Counted from the first letter of the stretch, positions 24,344 through 33,417 are shown. The stretch: DNA of 40,136 nt from an uncultured Opitutia bacterium (GCA_903948415.1 CAJAYO010000869.1:1-40136); one strand, 5' to 3'. Translations and numbers: made by a program. The notes: a model not told the origin generated them from the letters alone.

Positions 24344-25296
24344 AGACCCGTTTTCGTTTCGTTGTTTTTGTCCTGCTGTGGGCCGTCGTGCGGCTGGAGG
24401 CCGCGGAACGCGCCACCGTGATCGTCGTCGCCGGGGCCCCGGGCGAAGAGGAATATGGCAAGGTGTTCGCGCAGCAGCTCGAGACGTGGGGCAAGGTCGC
24501 TGCGCAGGCCGGGGTGAAAGCCGTGACGATCGGCGGGGAGGCGGTCGGTGCGACGTCGGACCGCGAGCGGCTGAAGCAGGCGCTGGAGGCCGAGGTCCAG
24601 GCGGGGCCCGGCGAACTCTGGCTCGTGTTGGTCGGCCACGGGACGTTCGACGGCAAGGAGGCGAAGTTCAATTTGCGCGGGCAGGATCTGACGGCGGGGG
24701 AATTGGCGGACTGGCTGAAGCCGTTTCGCCGGCCCCTCGCGATCATCGACACCGCGTCGGCGAGTGCGCCGTTTCTGATCAAGCTGGCGGGAGCGGGCCG
24801 GGTGGTCATCAGCTCCACGCGGAGCGGCAACGAGCACAATTACGCGCGCTTCGGGAAGTTTTTTGCCGAGGCGATGGCGGATCCGCGGAGCGATCTGGAC
24901 AAGGACGGGCAGGTATCGCTCTTGGAGGCCTTTCTCAGCGGGTCGCAACGCACGACGGAGTTCTACAAGACCGAAGGCCGCCTCGCGACGGAGCACGCGC
25001 TCATCGACGACAATGGCGACGGGCTCGGCACGCCGGCGGAGTGGTTTCGCGGCGTGCGGGCGACGAAACAGGCGAAGGACGGGGCGACCCTCGACGGAGC
25101 GCGGGCCCACCAGTTTCATCTGGTCCGGAGCGCGGCCGAGCAGCAGTTGTCGCCCGAAGCGCGGGCGCGGCGCGATGCGCTGGAGCTGAAGATCGCCCGG
25201 CTGCGCGAGACGAAGGCGAAGCTCACGGAGGCCAAGTATTACGAGGAACTCGAGCGGCTGATGCTGGAGTTGGCGGCGGTTTACGAGGGAACGTGA
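24340..25296 (+). CDS. Secreted caspase-like (C13/C14 fold) protein lacking the catalytic Cys
   Basis: 318 residues with a signal peptide (FVVFVLLWAVVRLEAAE). The chain follows caspase-fold order: ATVIVVAGAPG strand, VLVGHGTFDG with the putative catalytic His (H100), then LAIIDTASASAPF where a caspase would have D-x-C; here D137-T-A-S, with no Cys. VVISSTRSGNE follows as in caspase-like sheets. Residues 185-196 form a perfect EF-hand loop (DLDKDGQVSLLE), and a further DDNGDG stretch follows. Related proteins beside MoxR operons also seem to carry T/S-A-S at this point, so loss of the nucleophile may be a family trait; this is from memory. It ends in a charged helical tail. It is the last gene of the operon. 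Confidence 0.72.
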   Translation: MKTRFRFVVFVLLWAVVRLEAAERATVIVVAGAPGEEEYGKVFAQQLETWGKVAAQAGVKAVTIGGEAVGATSDRERLKQALEAEVQAGPGELWLVLVGHGTFDGKEAKFNLRGQDLTAGELADWLKPFRRPLAIIDTASASAPFLIKLAGAGRVVISSTRSGNEHNYARFGKFFAEAMADPRSDLDKDGQVSLLEAFLSGSQRTTEFYKTEGRLATEHALIDDNGDGLGTPAEWFRGVRATKQAKDGATLDGARAHQFHLVRSAAEQQLSPEARARRDALELKIARLRETKAKLTEAKYYEELERLMLELAAVYEGT

Positions 25297-25350
25297 GCGC
25301 GGCGTGAAATTCGGGTGGCGCCGTGGCCCGCGGGTTGCTTCATTGCCCGC

Positions 25351-27147
25351 ATGCTTACCCGTTTTTCGGTTGCCCCGCTCCATACGATGACCCGTTCGCT
25401 CGCCGCCGTGGCGATGGGGCGGGCCGCGCCCGACCTCGTCATCACCGGCGCGCGTCTGCTCTCGACCTACACCGAGCGCATCCATCCGGGGCGCGAACTG
25501 TGGATCAAGGGCGGCCGGATCGCGACGGTGAAGCCGGCGGGCGCCTACAAGAAATCGAAGCTGGCGGGCGCGACGGTTTATGATGCGCGCGGCGGGATTG
25601 TCGCGCCGGGGCTGGTCGACCCGCATGTCCACATCGAGAGCAGCATGATGACGGCGTGCGCGTTTGCCGAGGCGGCCTTGCTCAACGGCACGACGACGGT
25701 GTTCTGCGACAGCCATGAGATCGGCAACGTGTGCGATGTCGCGGGCATCGAGTGGATGTTGGAGGACGCGCGGCGCGCGCCGCTGTCGGTGTTTCTGACG
25801 GTGCCGAGCACGGTGCCGGCGACGAACGCGACGCTCGAGACCGCGGGCGGCGATCTGACCCCGGACAAGATCGGGCGGATTTTCGACCGGTGGCCCGAGG
25901 CGGCGGCGCTGGGCGAAAAGATGGACTATGTGTCGGTGGCCCTGGGCGACGAGCGCAGCCACGGCGTGCTCGCCGAGGCGTTGAAGCGCGGGAAGCCGGT
26001 CTGCGGTCACATCTATGGACGCGAGTTTGTCGCGGCTGGAGCGGCGAGCGGCATCACCGACACGCACGAGGCCATCGACCGGGAGATTGCGAACGACTTT
26101 TTGGAAAACGGCGTGTGGATTTTTCTGCGCGGCGGCAACCCGACCACGCCGTGGCACTCGCTGCCGCAGGCGATCAAGGCTGTGACGGAGCTCGGCGCGA
26201 ACACGAAGCGCGTGTGCGTCTGCACGGACGATCGCGACGCGGACGACCTGTTTCTGTTCGGCATGGACTGGGTGGTGCGGCAGGCGGTCGCCGCGGGGCT
26301 GCCCACGCCGACGGCGTGGAGCATGGGCTCGTTGCACCCGGCCACGCGCTATGCGATGGACGGCGATTTCGGCGGTTTGGCCCCGGCGCGCCGGGCGGAC
26401 GTCGTGCTGCTGAACGATGCGCTGGAGGTGCAGAACACGTGGTTTGGCGGCGAGTTGGTGGTGGAGCGCCGCAAGATCACGCCGCTGCTCGACCGCGCCC
26501 TCAGCCAGCCCTATCGTTACCCGCGCGCGGCCTATTCGACGGTGAAACTGCCCCGCAAAGTCAGGCTCACACCGCCGCTACCGACGAAACCAGTCACGGC
26601 GAACGTCATTCGCCTCGTCCCGCCCGGCATCGTCACGGCGCATGAACGCGTGGCGCTCGCGCCCGCGGCCACGTGGCCGGAACTGCTCGCGCAGCACGAC
26701 GTGTGCTTCCTCACCGTCGTCGAGCGCCACGGCAAGACCGGCGGCGTCGGCTATGGCTTGCTCCGCGACTTCGGTTTGGCGGACGGGGCGGTGGCGAGCA
26801 GCGTCGGTCACGACGCGCACAACATCGTCCTGGCCGGCACCAACGAGGCCGACCTGCAGCTCGCCCTCGCGACGGTCAAGGCGATGCGCGGCGGCGTGAG
26901 TGTCGTGCGCGGCGGCAAAGTTCTCGCCAAGGTCGCGCTGCCGATCGCCGGGCTGCTCTCCGACCAGCGCGCCCCGGTGGTCGCGAAGGAGACCACGGCG
27001 CTGAAGCGCGCGTGGACGAAGCTGGGCTGCAAGGTGCCCTACATGGGCTTCAACCTGCTGCCGTTGTCCGTGATTCCCGAATTGCGTCTGACGGACAAGG
27101 GGCTGATCGACGTGTTGGGGATGCGGGTGGTGCCGCTCTTCGAATAA
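25351..27147 (+). CDS. ade: Adenine deaminase
   Basis: 598 residues from the ATG at 25351; an in-frame ATG at 25387 would remove 12 residues and neither has a clear Shine-Dalgarno. The amidohydrolase core shows [11 protein letters not shown] (first metal HxH), [18 protein letters not shown] and [10 protein letters not shown]. The C-terminal adenine deaminase domain contains [32 protein letters not shown] and [21 protein letters not shown], diagnostic of AdeC/Ade. It converts adenine to hypoxanthine and ammonia in the cytoplasm and uses Fe/Mn. It leads a run of purine genes (receptor, permeases, 8-oxoguanine deaminase-like enzyme), so it feeds adenine into salvage or catabolism. All visible motifs are intact. 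Confidence 0.95.
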   Translation: MLTRFSVAPLHTMTRSLAAVAMGRAAPDLVITGARLLSTYTERIHPGRELWIKGGRIATVKPAGAYKKSKLAGATVYDARGGIVAPGLVDPHVHIESSMMTACAFAEAALLNGTTTVFCDSHEIGNVCDVAGIEWMLEDARRAPLSVFLTVPSTVPATNATLETAGGDLTPDKIGRIFDRWPEAAALGEKMDYVSVALGDERSHGVLAEALKRGKPVCGHIYGREFVAAGAASGITDTHEAIDREIANDFLENGVWIFLRGGNPTTPWHSLPQAIKAVTELGANTKRVCVCTDDRDADDLFLFGMDWVVRQAVAAGLPTPTAWSMGSLHPATRYAMDGDFGGLAPARRADVVLLNDALEVQNTWFGGELVVERRKITPLLDRALSQPYRYPRAAYSTVKLPRKVRLTPPLPTKPVTANVIRLVPPGIVTAHERVALAPAATWPELLAQHDVCFLTVVERHGKTGGVGYGLLRDFGLADGAVASSVGHDAHNIVLAGTNEADLQLALATVKAMRGGVSVVRGGKVLAKVALPIAGLLSDQRAPVVAKETTALKRAWTKLGCKVPYMGFNLLPLSVIPELRLTDKGLIDVLGMRVVPLFE

Positions 27148-27183
27148 AATCCCCCCGGGGCGCCGAGGCAGTGACGGGGTGAC

Positions 27184-27200
27184 GCGAAAACCTATTTCGC
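27184..27200. promoter_or_regulatory. Candidate operator, inverted repeat upstream of TonB receptor
   Basis: GCGAAA-ACCTA-TTTCGC, two perfect 6-bp arms around five bases, 38 nt before the receptor start. A smaller palindrome GGCCTGAGGCC follows at 27211-27221. The position fits repressor control of the receptor; no regulator in the window can be matched to it. Confidence 0.35.
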
Positions 27201-27237
27201 TGCTGGACTTGGCCTGAGGCCTGCTTAGTCACGCTTC

Positions 27238-29583
27238 GTGATTCCCACTACCACACCTACCCACCGCGTGACCGTCGCGGCCTTGACCCTCGCGGGTCTG
27301 GCCGCGCTGTCCCCGCTCACCGCGCAGACTGCGCCCGCCAAGGCGGGCTCCGATGTCGTCACGATGAGCAAGTTCGAAGTCAAAGACGTGCCGATCGATC
27401 TGCAGATTCTGCCGACCGCGCGTCCGTTTAACTCGGTGTTCGGCACCGACGACAACATCGTCGATGTGCCGCGCAACGTGACCATCATCTCCCGCCAGCA
27501 GCTCACCGACATTTCGATCACGGATGTCCTCGATTTCTCGAAGCTGACGTCGAGCGCGTTCACGACGACCAACTTTGGGGCGCCGTCCAATGCGAGCATC
27601 CGCGGCCAGTCCTCGGACTTGTTCATCAACGGCGTGCGCGCCCGCATCACCAGCAACGGCAACGGTCTCCCGGTGGATTTCAACTCGGTGGAGTCGGTCA
27701 ACATCGTGAAGGGTCCGGCGACGGCCGTGCAGGGTTCTTCGATGTATGTCGGTGGTTTCATCGATCTCATCAGCAAGCGTCCGTATTTCGACGTCACCAA
27801 GGGATCGGTCAGCTACACCCTCGGTTCCTACAACACGAACCGGTGGACGGTGGACACCGGCGGTCCGTTTTCGAAGGAGCTCGCGTATCGCTTCAGCTAC
27901 TCGGGTGAAGACACCAAGGGTTACTACACCGACGGCAAGAAGGAGACGCACTCCGTTTACGGCGCCGCCACCTGGCGTCCGACCGCGAACTACGAGCTGT
28001 TCCTGAACGCCCAGACCTTCTTCGGCGTTTACACCGAGAACTGGGGCGTCAACCGCGTGACCCAGGACCTGATCGACAACGGGAATTACGTCACCGGCAT
28101 CAACATCAACAACGGTGCGACGGCGACGCCCTCCGATCCGCAGAACTCGCGGTACATCCTGGGCGGCGGCAACACCATCGCGTGGGGCCCGAGCGTGAAG
28201 CTCAACCGGCACACGCGCCTCCTGCGTCCCGGCAACCAGTCCGACGGCGTCGAGTTCAGCGTGCAGGCGATCCAGACGGCCAAGATCAGCTCCGACCTGA
28301 ACCTCAAGAACACGTCCTACCTGAGCCACACCGAGCGCAATACGCTCAGCACCTACTACTACTCCGAAGTGATCGATCCGTCGTGGTTCGCCGAGAACCG
28401 CACCGAGTTCATCTACAGCCTCAAGAATCTCTCCGTGAATTCCGGCTTGGACCTGCGTTACCAACGCACCAAGGCCTACGACGACTACTTCTTTGAGCCG
28501 GTGAATGCGTGGGACCTGACGAAGGACCACAATTTCATCAACGTCTATAATTCGATCGATTTCGCGAAGAACAACGGCTTCCCGATTCCCGGCTGGCCCA
28601 ACCGCTTTGCCCAGCCCGGTATCTTCAACGGCGACACCAACGACAGCCGCGGCACCACGGTCGGCGCGTTTGCGCAGGGCACGTGGAAGGCCAGCGAGCA
28701 GTTCAATGTGGTCGGCGGTCTGCGCTTCGACCGTTTCAACGCCAAGGTGCGCGAGCCGCTCCTTCCTCCCTTCCGGGAGGCCAGCATTTCGGTCTGGTTG
28801 CCCAACGTGAACGGCAGCGTGGTTTACAAGGCCTCGGCGAATTCGAGCGTCTACTTCACGTATAACTTCAGCAAGAACACCTCGGGTGCGGTCGGCAACG
28901 GCGGCGGCATCACCGGGTGGAACGCCGCCGGCAACGGCCTCGACCGCGAGAGCTTCCAGCAGCCCAGCACGCTCTACGAGCTCGGCACCAAGTATTCGCT
29001 GGCCAACGGCAAGGTCTTCCTGAACTTCGCGGTCTACGACCAGAAGCGCACGGCCAAGAGCACGAGCAGCACCGTCATCCAGAACTTCCGCTACAAGGGC
29101 TTTGAGTCCGAGATCAACTTCCAGCCCAACAAGCGCCTCTACGCCACCGCCTCGTATTCGTACATCGATGCCGAGTCGTCGGCCGGTTTCCAATACGGTC
29201 TGTTCGGCGGCGCGTCCGAAGTGCCCCCGGCCAACAAGGGCGCGACGATTCCGATCGGCACGGTCAAGCAGGTCTCCGGCCTCCCGCAGCACCTCTTCAA
29301 CGGCCTCGTCTCCTACTCGTTCGACAACGGCTTCGGCCTGAACACGAACATCGTCGTCACCGGCGAAATGAACAACAACAGCTCCGGCTCGCTCGTGATT
29401 CCGATGCAATACACCTTGGATACCGGCGCCTCCTACAAATTCAAAAAATGGGATTTCCGCGTGAGTGTGCTCAACGCCACCAACGAGGAAAACTGGTCGC
29501 CGCCGAACGCCGTCTACGGCAACGGCTCCGTTTTGGCGCTGCCCGGCACGCAGCTGCAGTTCACCGTCAAGATGAGCTTCTAA
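27238..29583 (+). CDS. TonB-dependent outer-membrane receptor in purine island
   Basis: 781 residues from a GTG start. A signal peptide (about 1-30) is followed by the motif MSKFEV at 43-48. The plug domain is complete: DVPRNVTIISRQQLTD, SIRGQSSDLFINGVR and VESVNIVKGPATAVQGSS, the last with the conserved x-V-x-x-GP-x-x-x-x-x-G pattern. A long beta-barrel follows, ending FTVKMSF with C-terminal Phe. Architecture is of siderophore-type receptors (CirA/FhuE-like), but the location between adenine deaminase and purine permease genes suggests a purine or purine-containing ligand. Codon use is the smoothest (gcc/aac/acc-rich) in the window, suggesting high expression. A strong terminator follows. 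Confidence 0.9.
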   Translation: MIPTTTPTHRVTVAALTLAGLAALSPLTAQTAPAKAGSDVVTMSKFEVKDVPIDLQILPTARPFNSVFGTDDNIVDVPRNVTIISRQQLTDISITDVLDFSKLTSSAFTTTNFGAPSNASIRGQSSDLFINGVRARITSNGNGLPVDFNSVESVNIVKGPATAVQGSSMYVGGFIDLISKRPYFDVTKGSVSYTLGSYNTNRWTVDTGGPFSKELAYRFSYSGEDTKGYYTDGKKETHSVYGAATWRPTANYELFLNAQTFFGVYTENWGVNRVTQDLIDNGNYVTGININNGATATPSDPQNSRYILGGGNTIAWGPSVKLNRHTRLLRPGNQSDGVEFSVQAIQTAKISSDLNLKNTSYLSHTERNTLSTYYYSEVIDPSWFAENRTEFIYSLKNLSVNSGLDLRYQRTKAYDDYFFEPVNAWDLTKDHNFINVYNSIDFAKNNGFPIPGWPNRFAQPGIFNGDTNDSRGTTVGAFAQGTWKASEQFNVVGGLRFDRFNAKVREPLLPPFREASISVWLPNVNGSVVYKASANSSVYFTYNFSKNTSGAVGNGGGITGWNAAGNGLDRESFQQPSTLYELGTKYSLANGKVFLNFAVYDQKRTAKSTSSTVIQNFRYKGFESEINFQPNKRLYATASYSYIDAESSAGFQYGLFGGASEVPPANKGATIPIGTVKQVSGLPQHLFNGLVSYSFDNGFGLNTNIVVTGEMNNNSSGSLVIPMQYTLDTGASYKFKKWDFRVSVLNATNEENWSPPNAVYGNGSVLALPGTQLQFTVKMSF

Positions 29584-29609
29584 GCACCGGTCTCCGGTCC
29601 GTCTTTGCA

Positions 29610-29639
29610 GCCGCTCCCTCCCGGGAGCGGCTTTTTTTT
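29610..29639 (+). terminator. Intrinsic terminator after TonB receptor
   Basis: GCCGCTCCC and GGGAGCGGC form a perfect 9-bp stem around TCCC, followed by eight T residues. It lies 27 nt after the receptor stop and 53 nt before the next gene, so the permease gene downstream probably needs its own promoter or read-through. Confidence 0.93.
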
Positions 29640-29692
29640 GGGCCATGCGCTGGCGGTCGATGGCGTGGGACGTGCTAATCGGGTGAACCCGC

Positions 29693-31045
29693 ATGGAAAT
29701 TCTGCCGCCCCCCGCGTCGCCTGAAAAGCTGTCGCACATCGTCTACGGACTTGAAGACAAGATCCCCCTCGGCCCGGCGCTGCTCGTCGGCGTGCTACAG
29801 GTCTCGGCCATGGTGGTGGGCACGATCACGCCGCCGCTGATTTTGGCGGGCACCCTGAAGTTTTCCCAGGCCGACACCGCCTATCTCGTCAGCATCGCGC
29901 TGCTCGCGTCGGCGTTCGGCACGTGGCTCCAGTGCCGGCAGCGCGGGCCCGTGGGCTCGGGTTTGTTGAGCGTCACCGGGACGAGTTTTGCCTTTTTGCA
30001 GCCGCTCACCTTGGCGGGCCAGGCGGGCGGATTGCCGTTGATGCTGGGGCTGTCGTGCTTCACGGCGCCGCTGCTGATCGTGCTCGCGCCGTTTCTTTCG
30101 CGGCTGCGCACGGTCTTCACGCCCCTCGTTTCGGGCGTGGTGGTGCTGCTCATCGGGACGTCGTTGATTCCGACGGCGTTTTTCGGGCTCGCCGCCAGTG
30201 TGCGGCCGGGGGCGCCGGCGTGGCTCGGGCTGGTGGTGGGGCTGGTGGTGATTGCCGTGATCGTCGTGGCGCAGGCTTCCGGGCGGGCGTGGGCGCGGAT
30301 CGGCGGCGCGGCCGGCGGGGTGGTGGCGGGCTGCATCGTCTGCGGACTCGTCGGCGGACTGCATGCCCCCGAGGCCGGGGCGGGCGGCTGGATCACCCAA
30401 CCGCGGCTGTTCGCCCACGGCTTTGCCTTCGACTGGAAATTTGTGCCGCCCTTTGCGTTCATTTACCTGGTTTCCATGCTCGAAGCCATGGGTGACATCA
30501 CGGCGACGTCGCAGTTGTCCGGCCTGCGGACGAGCGGTCCGGCGCATTGGCGGCGGCTCTCGGGCGGCGTGATGGCCGACGGCATCGTGAGCACGGTGTC
30601 GGCCCTGTTTGGCGGCTTTCCCAGCGCGACCTACGCGCAGAACAACGGGGTGATTCAGATCACCGGGGTCGCCAGCCGGCGGGTCGGCTATGTGATGGTC
30701 GGGATTCTCGCGCTGCTCGGGCTTTTTCCGGCGGTGGGCCGGTGGATCACCGTGATGCCGCCGCCCGTGCTCGGCGGCCTGGCGTTGATGATGTTCGGGC
30801 TGGTCGCGGTGGCGGGCGTGCGGCTCCTGCTGAGTGCCGGGCTCGGCCAGCGCGAAGGCGTGATCGTCGCGCTCTCGCTCGGGGTCGGGCTCGGTCTGCC
30901 GACCCAGCCGGCCCTGCTCGCGAGTCTGCCGGGTTTTCTCCACTCGCTGCTGGAGTCCGGGATTTCGGCCGGCGGACTGACGGCGCTTCTATTGAATCTG
31001 GGTTGGCGGGCCAAGCCCACGGAGGCGCGGGCCCTGGCCGATTAG
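29693..31045 (+). CDS. NCS2 purine permease (xanthine/uric acid type)
   Basis: 450 residues, the usual length for NCS2 (UraA/XanQ) transporters. The N-terminal YGLEDKIPLGPALLVGVLQ replaces the typical YGLDDKPP...LGLQH. Landmarks are GPVGSGLLSVTGTSFAF (helix 3), FPPF-like KFVPPFAFIYLVSMLEAMGDITATSQL (helix 8), and the signature SATYAQNNGVIQITGVASR in helix 9/10. The Q-N-N-G motif and E-A-M-G-D segment are those of proton-driven xanthine and urate permeases. It brings a nucleobase across the inner membrane next to genes for adenine and 8-oxoguanine deaminases. Exact substrate (xanthine, urate, 8-oxoguanine or guanine) is unresolved. The start ATG is in good context; the gene follows a terminator. 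Confidence 0.88.
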   Translation: MEILPPPASPEKLSHIVYGLEDKIPLGPALLVGVLQVSAMVVGTITPPLILAGTLKFSQADTAYLVSIALLASAFGTWLQCRQRGPVGSGLLSVTGTSFAFLQPLTLAGQAGGLPLMLGLSCFTAPLLIVLAPFLSRLRTVFTPLVSGVVVLLIGTSLIPTAFFGLAASVRPGAPAWLGLVVGLVVIAVIVVAQASGRAWARIGGAAGGVVAGCIVCGLVGGLHAPEAGAGGWITQPRLFAHGFAFDWKFVPPFAFIYLVSMLEAMGDITATSQLSGLRTSGPAHWRRLSGGVMADGIVSTVSALFGGFPSATYAQNNGVIQITGVASRRVGYVMVGILALLGLFPAVGRWITVMPPPVLGGLALMMFGLVAVAGVRLLLSAGLGQREGVIVALSLGVGLGLPTQPALLASLPGFLHSLLESGISAGGLTALLLNLGWRAKPTEARALAD

Positions 31046-31094
31046 TTTTGCGGCTGGGCAACGGCGCCCGGCCCCCGCACCTTCGCGCACCATT

Positions 31095-32456
31095 ATGGGC
31101 ACCCTGCTCGTCAAAAACATCCACACCCTCGTCACGATGAATGCCGTGCGGGCGGAAATCCGCGACGCCGCCATCTTCGTGCGCGACCAGGTCATCGAAC
31201 AGGTGGGCGCCACCGCGGCGTTGCCCGCGACGGCGGACGAGGTGCTGGACCTGCGCGGTCGCCACGTGGTGCTGCCGGGGCTCGTCAACACCCACCACCA
31301 TTTCTATCAAACGCTGACGCGGGCGATTCCGGCGGCGCAGAATTGCGACCTGTTCCAGTGGTTGAAGACGCTCTATCCGATCTGGTCGAAGCTCACGGCC
31401 GAGGGGGTTTACGTCAGCGCGCAGATGGCGGCGGCCGAGCTCATGCTCTCGGGCTGCACGACGTCGAGCGACCATCTCTATCTTTTTCCCAACGACTGTA
31501 CGCTCGACGACGAGATCCGCGCGCTGCGCGATGTCGGCCTGCGGTTTCATGCCTGCCGCGGAAGCATGAGTGTGGGCGAGAGCCAGGGCGGGTTGCCGCC
31601 GGATGCGCTCGTCGAAAAGGAGGCGGACATCCTCCGCGACAGCGAGCGCCTCATCGCGCGCTATCACGACAACGCCCGCCACGCCATGGTGCGCGTCGCG
31701 CTCGCGCCGTGTTCGCCGTTTTCCGTTTCGCGCGACCTGATGCGTGAGTCGGCCGCGCTGGCCCGCGCGCACCCCGGTGTTCGCCTCCACACGCATCTCG
31801 CGGAGAACAAATCCGACGTCACCTACAGCCTGGAGAAATTCGGCCTGACGCCGGGCGACTACGCGGAGTCGGTCGGGTGGGTGGGGGCGGACGTGTGGCA
31901 TGCGCACTGCGTGCAGTTGAGCGACGACTCGATCGCGAAATTCGGCCGCACGGGCACGGGGGTGGCGCACTGCCCCTGCAGCAACATGCGGCTCGCGAGC
32001 GGCATCGCGCCGGTGAAAAAAATGCTGTGCGCGCGCGTGCCCGTCGGACTCGGCGTCGACGGCGCGGCGTCCAACGACGCCTCGAACCTGTTTCACGAGG
32101 CGCGGGAGGCGTGCCTGCTGGCGCGGGTCGGGGCGCAGGATGCCTCGGCCATGACCGCGCGGGAGGCGCTGGAGCTGGCGACCCTCGGTGGCGCGCGCGT
32201 GCTGGGCCGGGACGACATCGGGAGCATCGCGCCGGGAATGTCGGCGGACTTCATCGCCGTGAATCTCGACCGGCCGTCCTTCGCCGGGGCCCAGCATGAC
32301 GTCGTGGCCGCGTTGATCCTCTGTCAGGCGGATACCGTCGACTACAGTTTCATCAATGGCCGGCGTGTCGTGGACCAAGGCCGGCTCACCACCGTCGAGT
32401 TGCCGACGCTGGTGGAGACCACGAACCGCCTGGCGGCACGCCTGGTGGGCGGCTGA
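31095..32456 (+). CDS. 8-oxoguanine deaminase-like amidohydrolase
   Basis: 453 residues of the AtzB/TrzN/8-oxoguanine deaminase branch of the amidohydrolase superfamily. The metal motif is NTHHHFYQTLTRA (H67, H69), followed by NCDLFQWLKTLYPIW, SGCTTSSDHLYLFPN and MSVGESQGGLPPD. Further ligands lie in LHTHLAE, HAHCVQL and HCPCSNMRLASGIAPVK, and the catalytic Asp in LGVDGAASNDASN. This combination is characteristic of 8-oxoguanine deaminase (8-oxoguanine to urate plus ammonia; Pa0142 type), which also deaminates isocytosine or guanine to varying degree. Cytoplasmic. It lies 49 bases behind the NCS2 permease, suggesting import and deamination of an oxidised or ordinary purine. Assignment from motif recall; guanine or hydroxydechloroatrazine-type activity is the alternative. 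Confidence 0.85.
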   Translation: MGTLLVKNIHTLVTMNAVRAEIRDAAIFVRDQVIEQVGATAALPATADEVLDLRGRHVVLPGLVNTHHHFYQTLTRAIPAAQNCDLFQWLKTLYPIWSKLTAEGVYVSAQMAAAELMLSGCTTSSDHLYLFPNDCTLDDEIRALRDVGLRFHACRGSMSVGESQGGLPPDALVEKEADILRDSERLIARYHDNARHAMVRVALAPCSPFSVSRDLMRESAALARAHPGVRLHTHLAENKSDVTYSLEKFGLTPGDYAESVGWVGADVWHAHCVQLSDDSIAKFGRTGTGVAHCPCSNMRLASGIAPVKKMLCARVPVGLGVDGAASNDASNLFHEAREACLLARVGAQDASAMTAREALELATLGGARVLGRDDIGSIAPGMSADFIAVNLDRPSFAGAQHDVVAALILCQADTVDYSFINGRRVVDQGRLTTVELPTLVETTNRLAARLVGG

Positions 32457-32466
32457 GCCGGGCCGA

Positions 32467-33339
32467 TCAGCGGCTGAGAAGGCGCAGGGTGTTTTCGCGC
32501 AGGATCGGTTCGCCGGCGCCCGCCTGCCGAGCTTCCGCAATCAGCCGCGTCATCTCCGGCTCGGCGCCGAGTTGGGGATAGACATTCAGCGGATAGTCCG
32601 AGCCGAAGAGCACGCGCCCGGGCGGCAGCGCCGCGGCGAAACGCCCCCAGATATCCCGCTCGTAAAGCAGCGGCGAGGCGGCGGTATCGTAATAGAGGTT
32701 GGCGAGCTCGCGCGCCTCGGGATCGCGGAGCGGCAGGAGGCCGCCCCAGTGCGCGAGGATGAAGTTCGTGGACGGAAACTCTTTCGCGAGCCGCACAAAA
32801 TCGTCCGGCGGTGTTTCCACGCGTCCCGGATAGCGCGCGGTCGCGGGATCGGTGACATGCAGGTTGACGGGCATCTTCCAGTCGGCGGCGAGCGTGAGGA
32901 CCTCGCGGAGAACGGGGTCGTCGACGCCGTAACCCTGCGAGTGGGGCGAGAGCTCGCCGATGCCCACGAGACCCTCGTCCCGCGCGCGGTGCATCTCGCC
33001 CAAGGTGGGCCAGTGGCCGGCGCCGGGATGAAGGGTCGCAAACGCGATCAGCCGGCTCGGATGTTCCTGCACACAGCGGCCGTAAAACCGGTTCTGCCAC
33101 ACGCACGTCTCCGGCTGCTCCCAATACCAGCCGAGCAGCACGGCCCGTTCGACGCCGGCCCGGTCCATTTCGCGCAGCAGGTCATCCACACTCGGAAAGC
33201 CCTGCACCGGGTGGCCGTCCTTGCGGCGCCGGGTGCAAAGGTTTGCCCAGTGGGGTTCGCCACGGGTCGCGGCCCACGCCGCGGGCGCCGCGTTGAGCTC
33301 GGAAGGATAGAGGTGGACGTGGCTGTCGATGACTTGCAT
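32467..33339 (-). CDS. Metal-dependent amidohydrolase (Amidohydro_2), substrate unknown
   Basis: 290 residues from the ATG at 33339; the frame stays open to 33711, but that part overlaps the divergent permease gene and lacks domain character. It opens with MQVIDSHVHLYPSE (H7, H9 metal motif). Further TIM-barrel landmarks are AVLLGWYWEQPET, ELSPHSQGYG, LHVTDP, ILAHWGG and LFGSDYPLN (catalytic Asp). This is the PF04909 fold used by decarboxylases, lactonases and hydrolases. It is convergent with the 8-oxoguanine deaminase gene (10-nt gap) and divergent from the AzgA permease (78-nt gap), so it may share regulation with the latter. A step in purine breakdown is possible but not shown by sequence. 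Confidence 0.82.
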   Translation of the reverse strand: MQVIDSHVHLYPSELNAAPAAWAATRGEPHWANLCTRRRKDGHPVQGFPSVDDLLREMDRAGVERAVLLGWYWEQPETCVWQNRFYGRCVQEHPSRLIAFATLHPGAGHWPTLGEMHRARDEGLVGIGELSPHSQGYGVDDPVLREVLTLAADWKMPVNLHVTDPATARYPGRVETPPDDFVRLAKEFPSTNFILAHWGGLLPLRDPEARELANLYYDTAASPLLYERDIWGRFAAALPPGRVLFGSDYPLNVYPQLGAEPEMTRLIAEARQAGAGEPILRENTLRLLSR

Positions 33340-33417
33340 GGCTCGGAATTTGCTAAACTCGCGCGTTGCGGGCGGCGGCGCAACCGGCATCTCTGTCACC
33401 CGCCCCGTCTCCTCCCC

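Noticed and set aside
9447..25296. Reading the MoxR operon as a phage-defence (vWA-MoxR conflict) system
   Set aside because: The BatA/DUF58/DUF4159 set resembles chromosomal envelope operons, and no effector nuclease, toxin or mobile context is visible.
25297..25350. Purine riboswitch before adenine deaminase, or Mn riboswitch before the Mn operon
   Set aside because: The leaders are too short and show none of the conserved junction sequences.
32356..33417. Long in-frame extension upstream of the AzgA permease
   Set aside because: It has no membrane character and runs antisense through a well-supported amidohydrolase; the family start matches the ATG at 33418.
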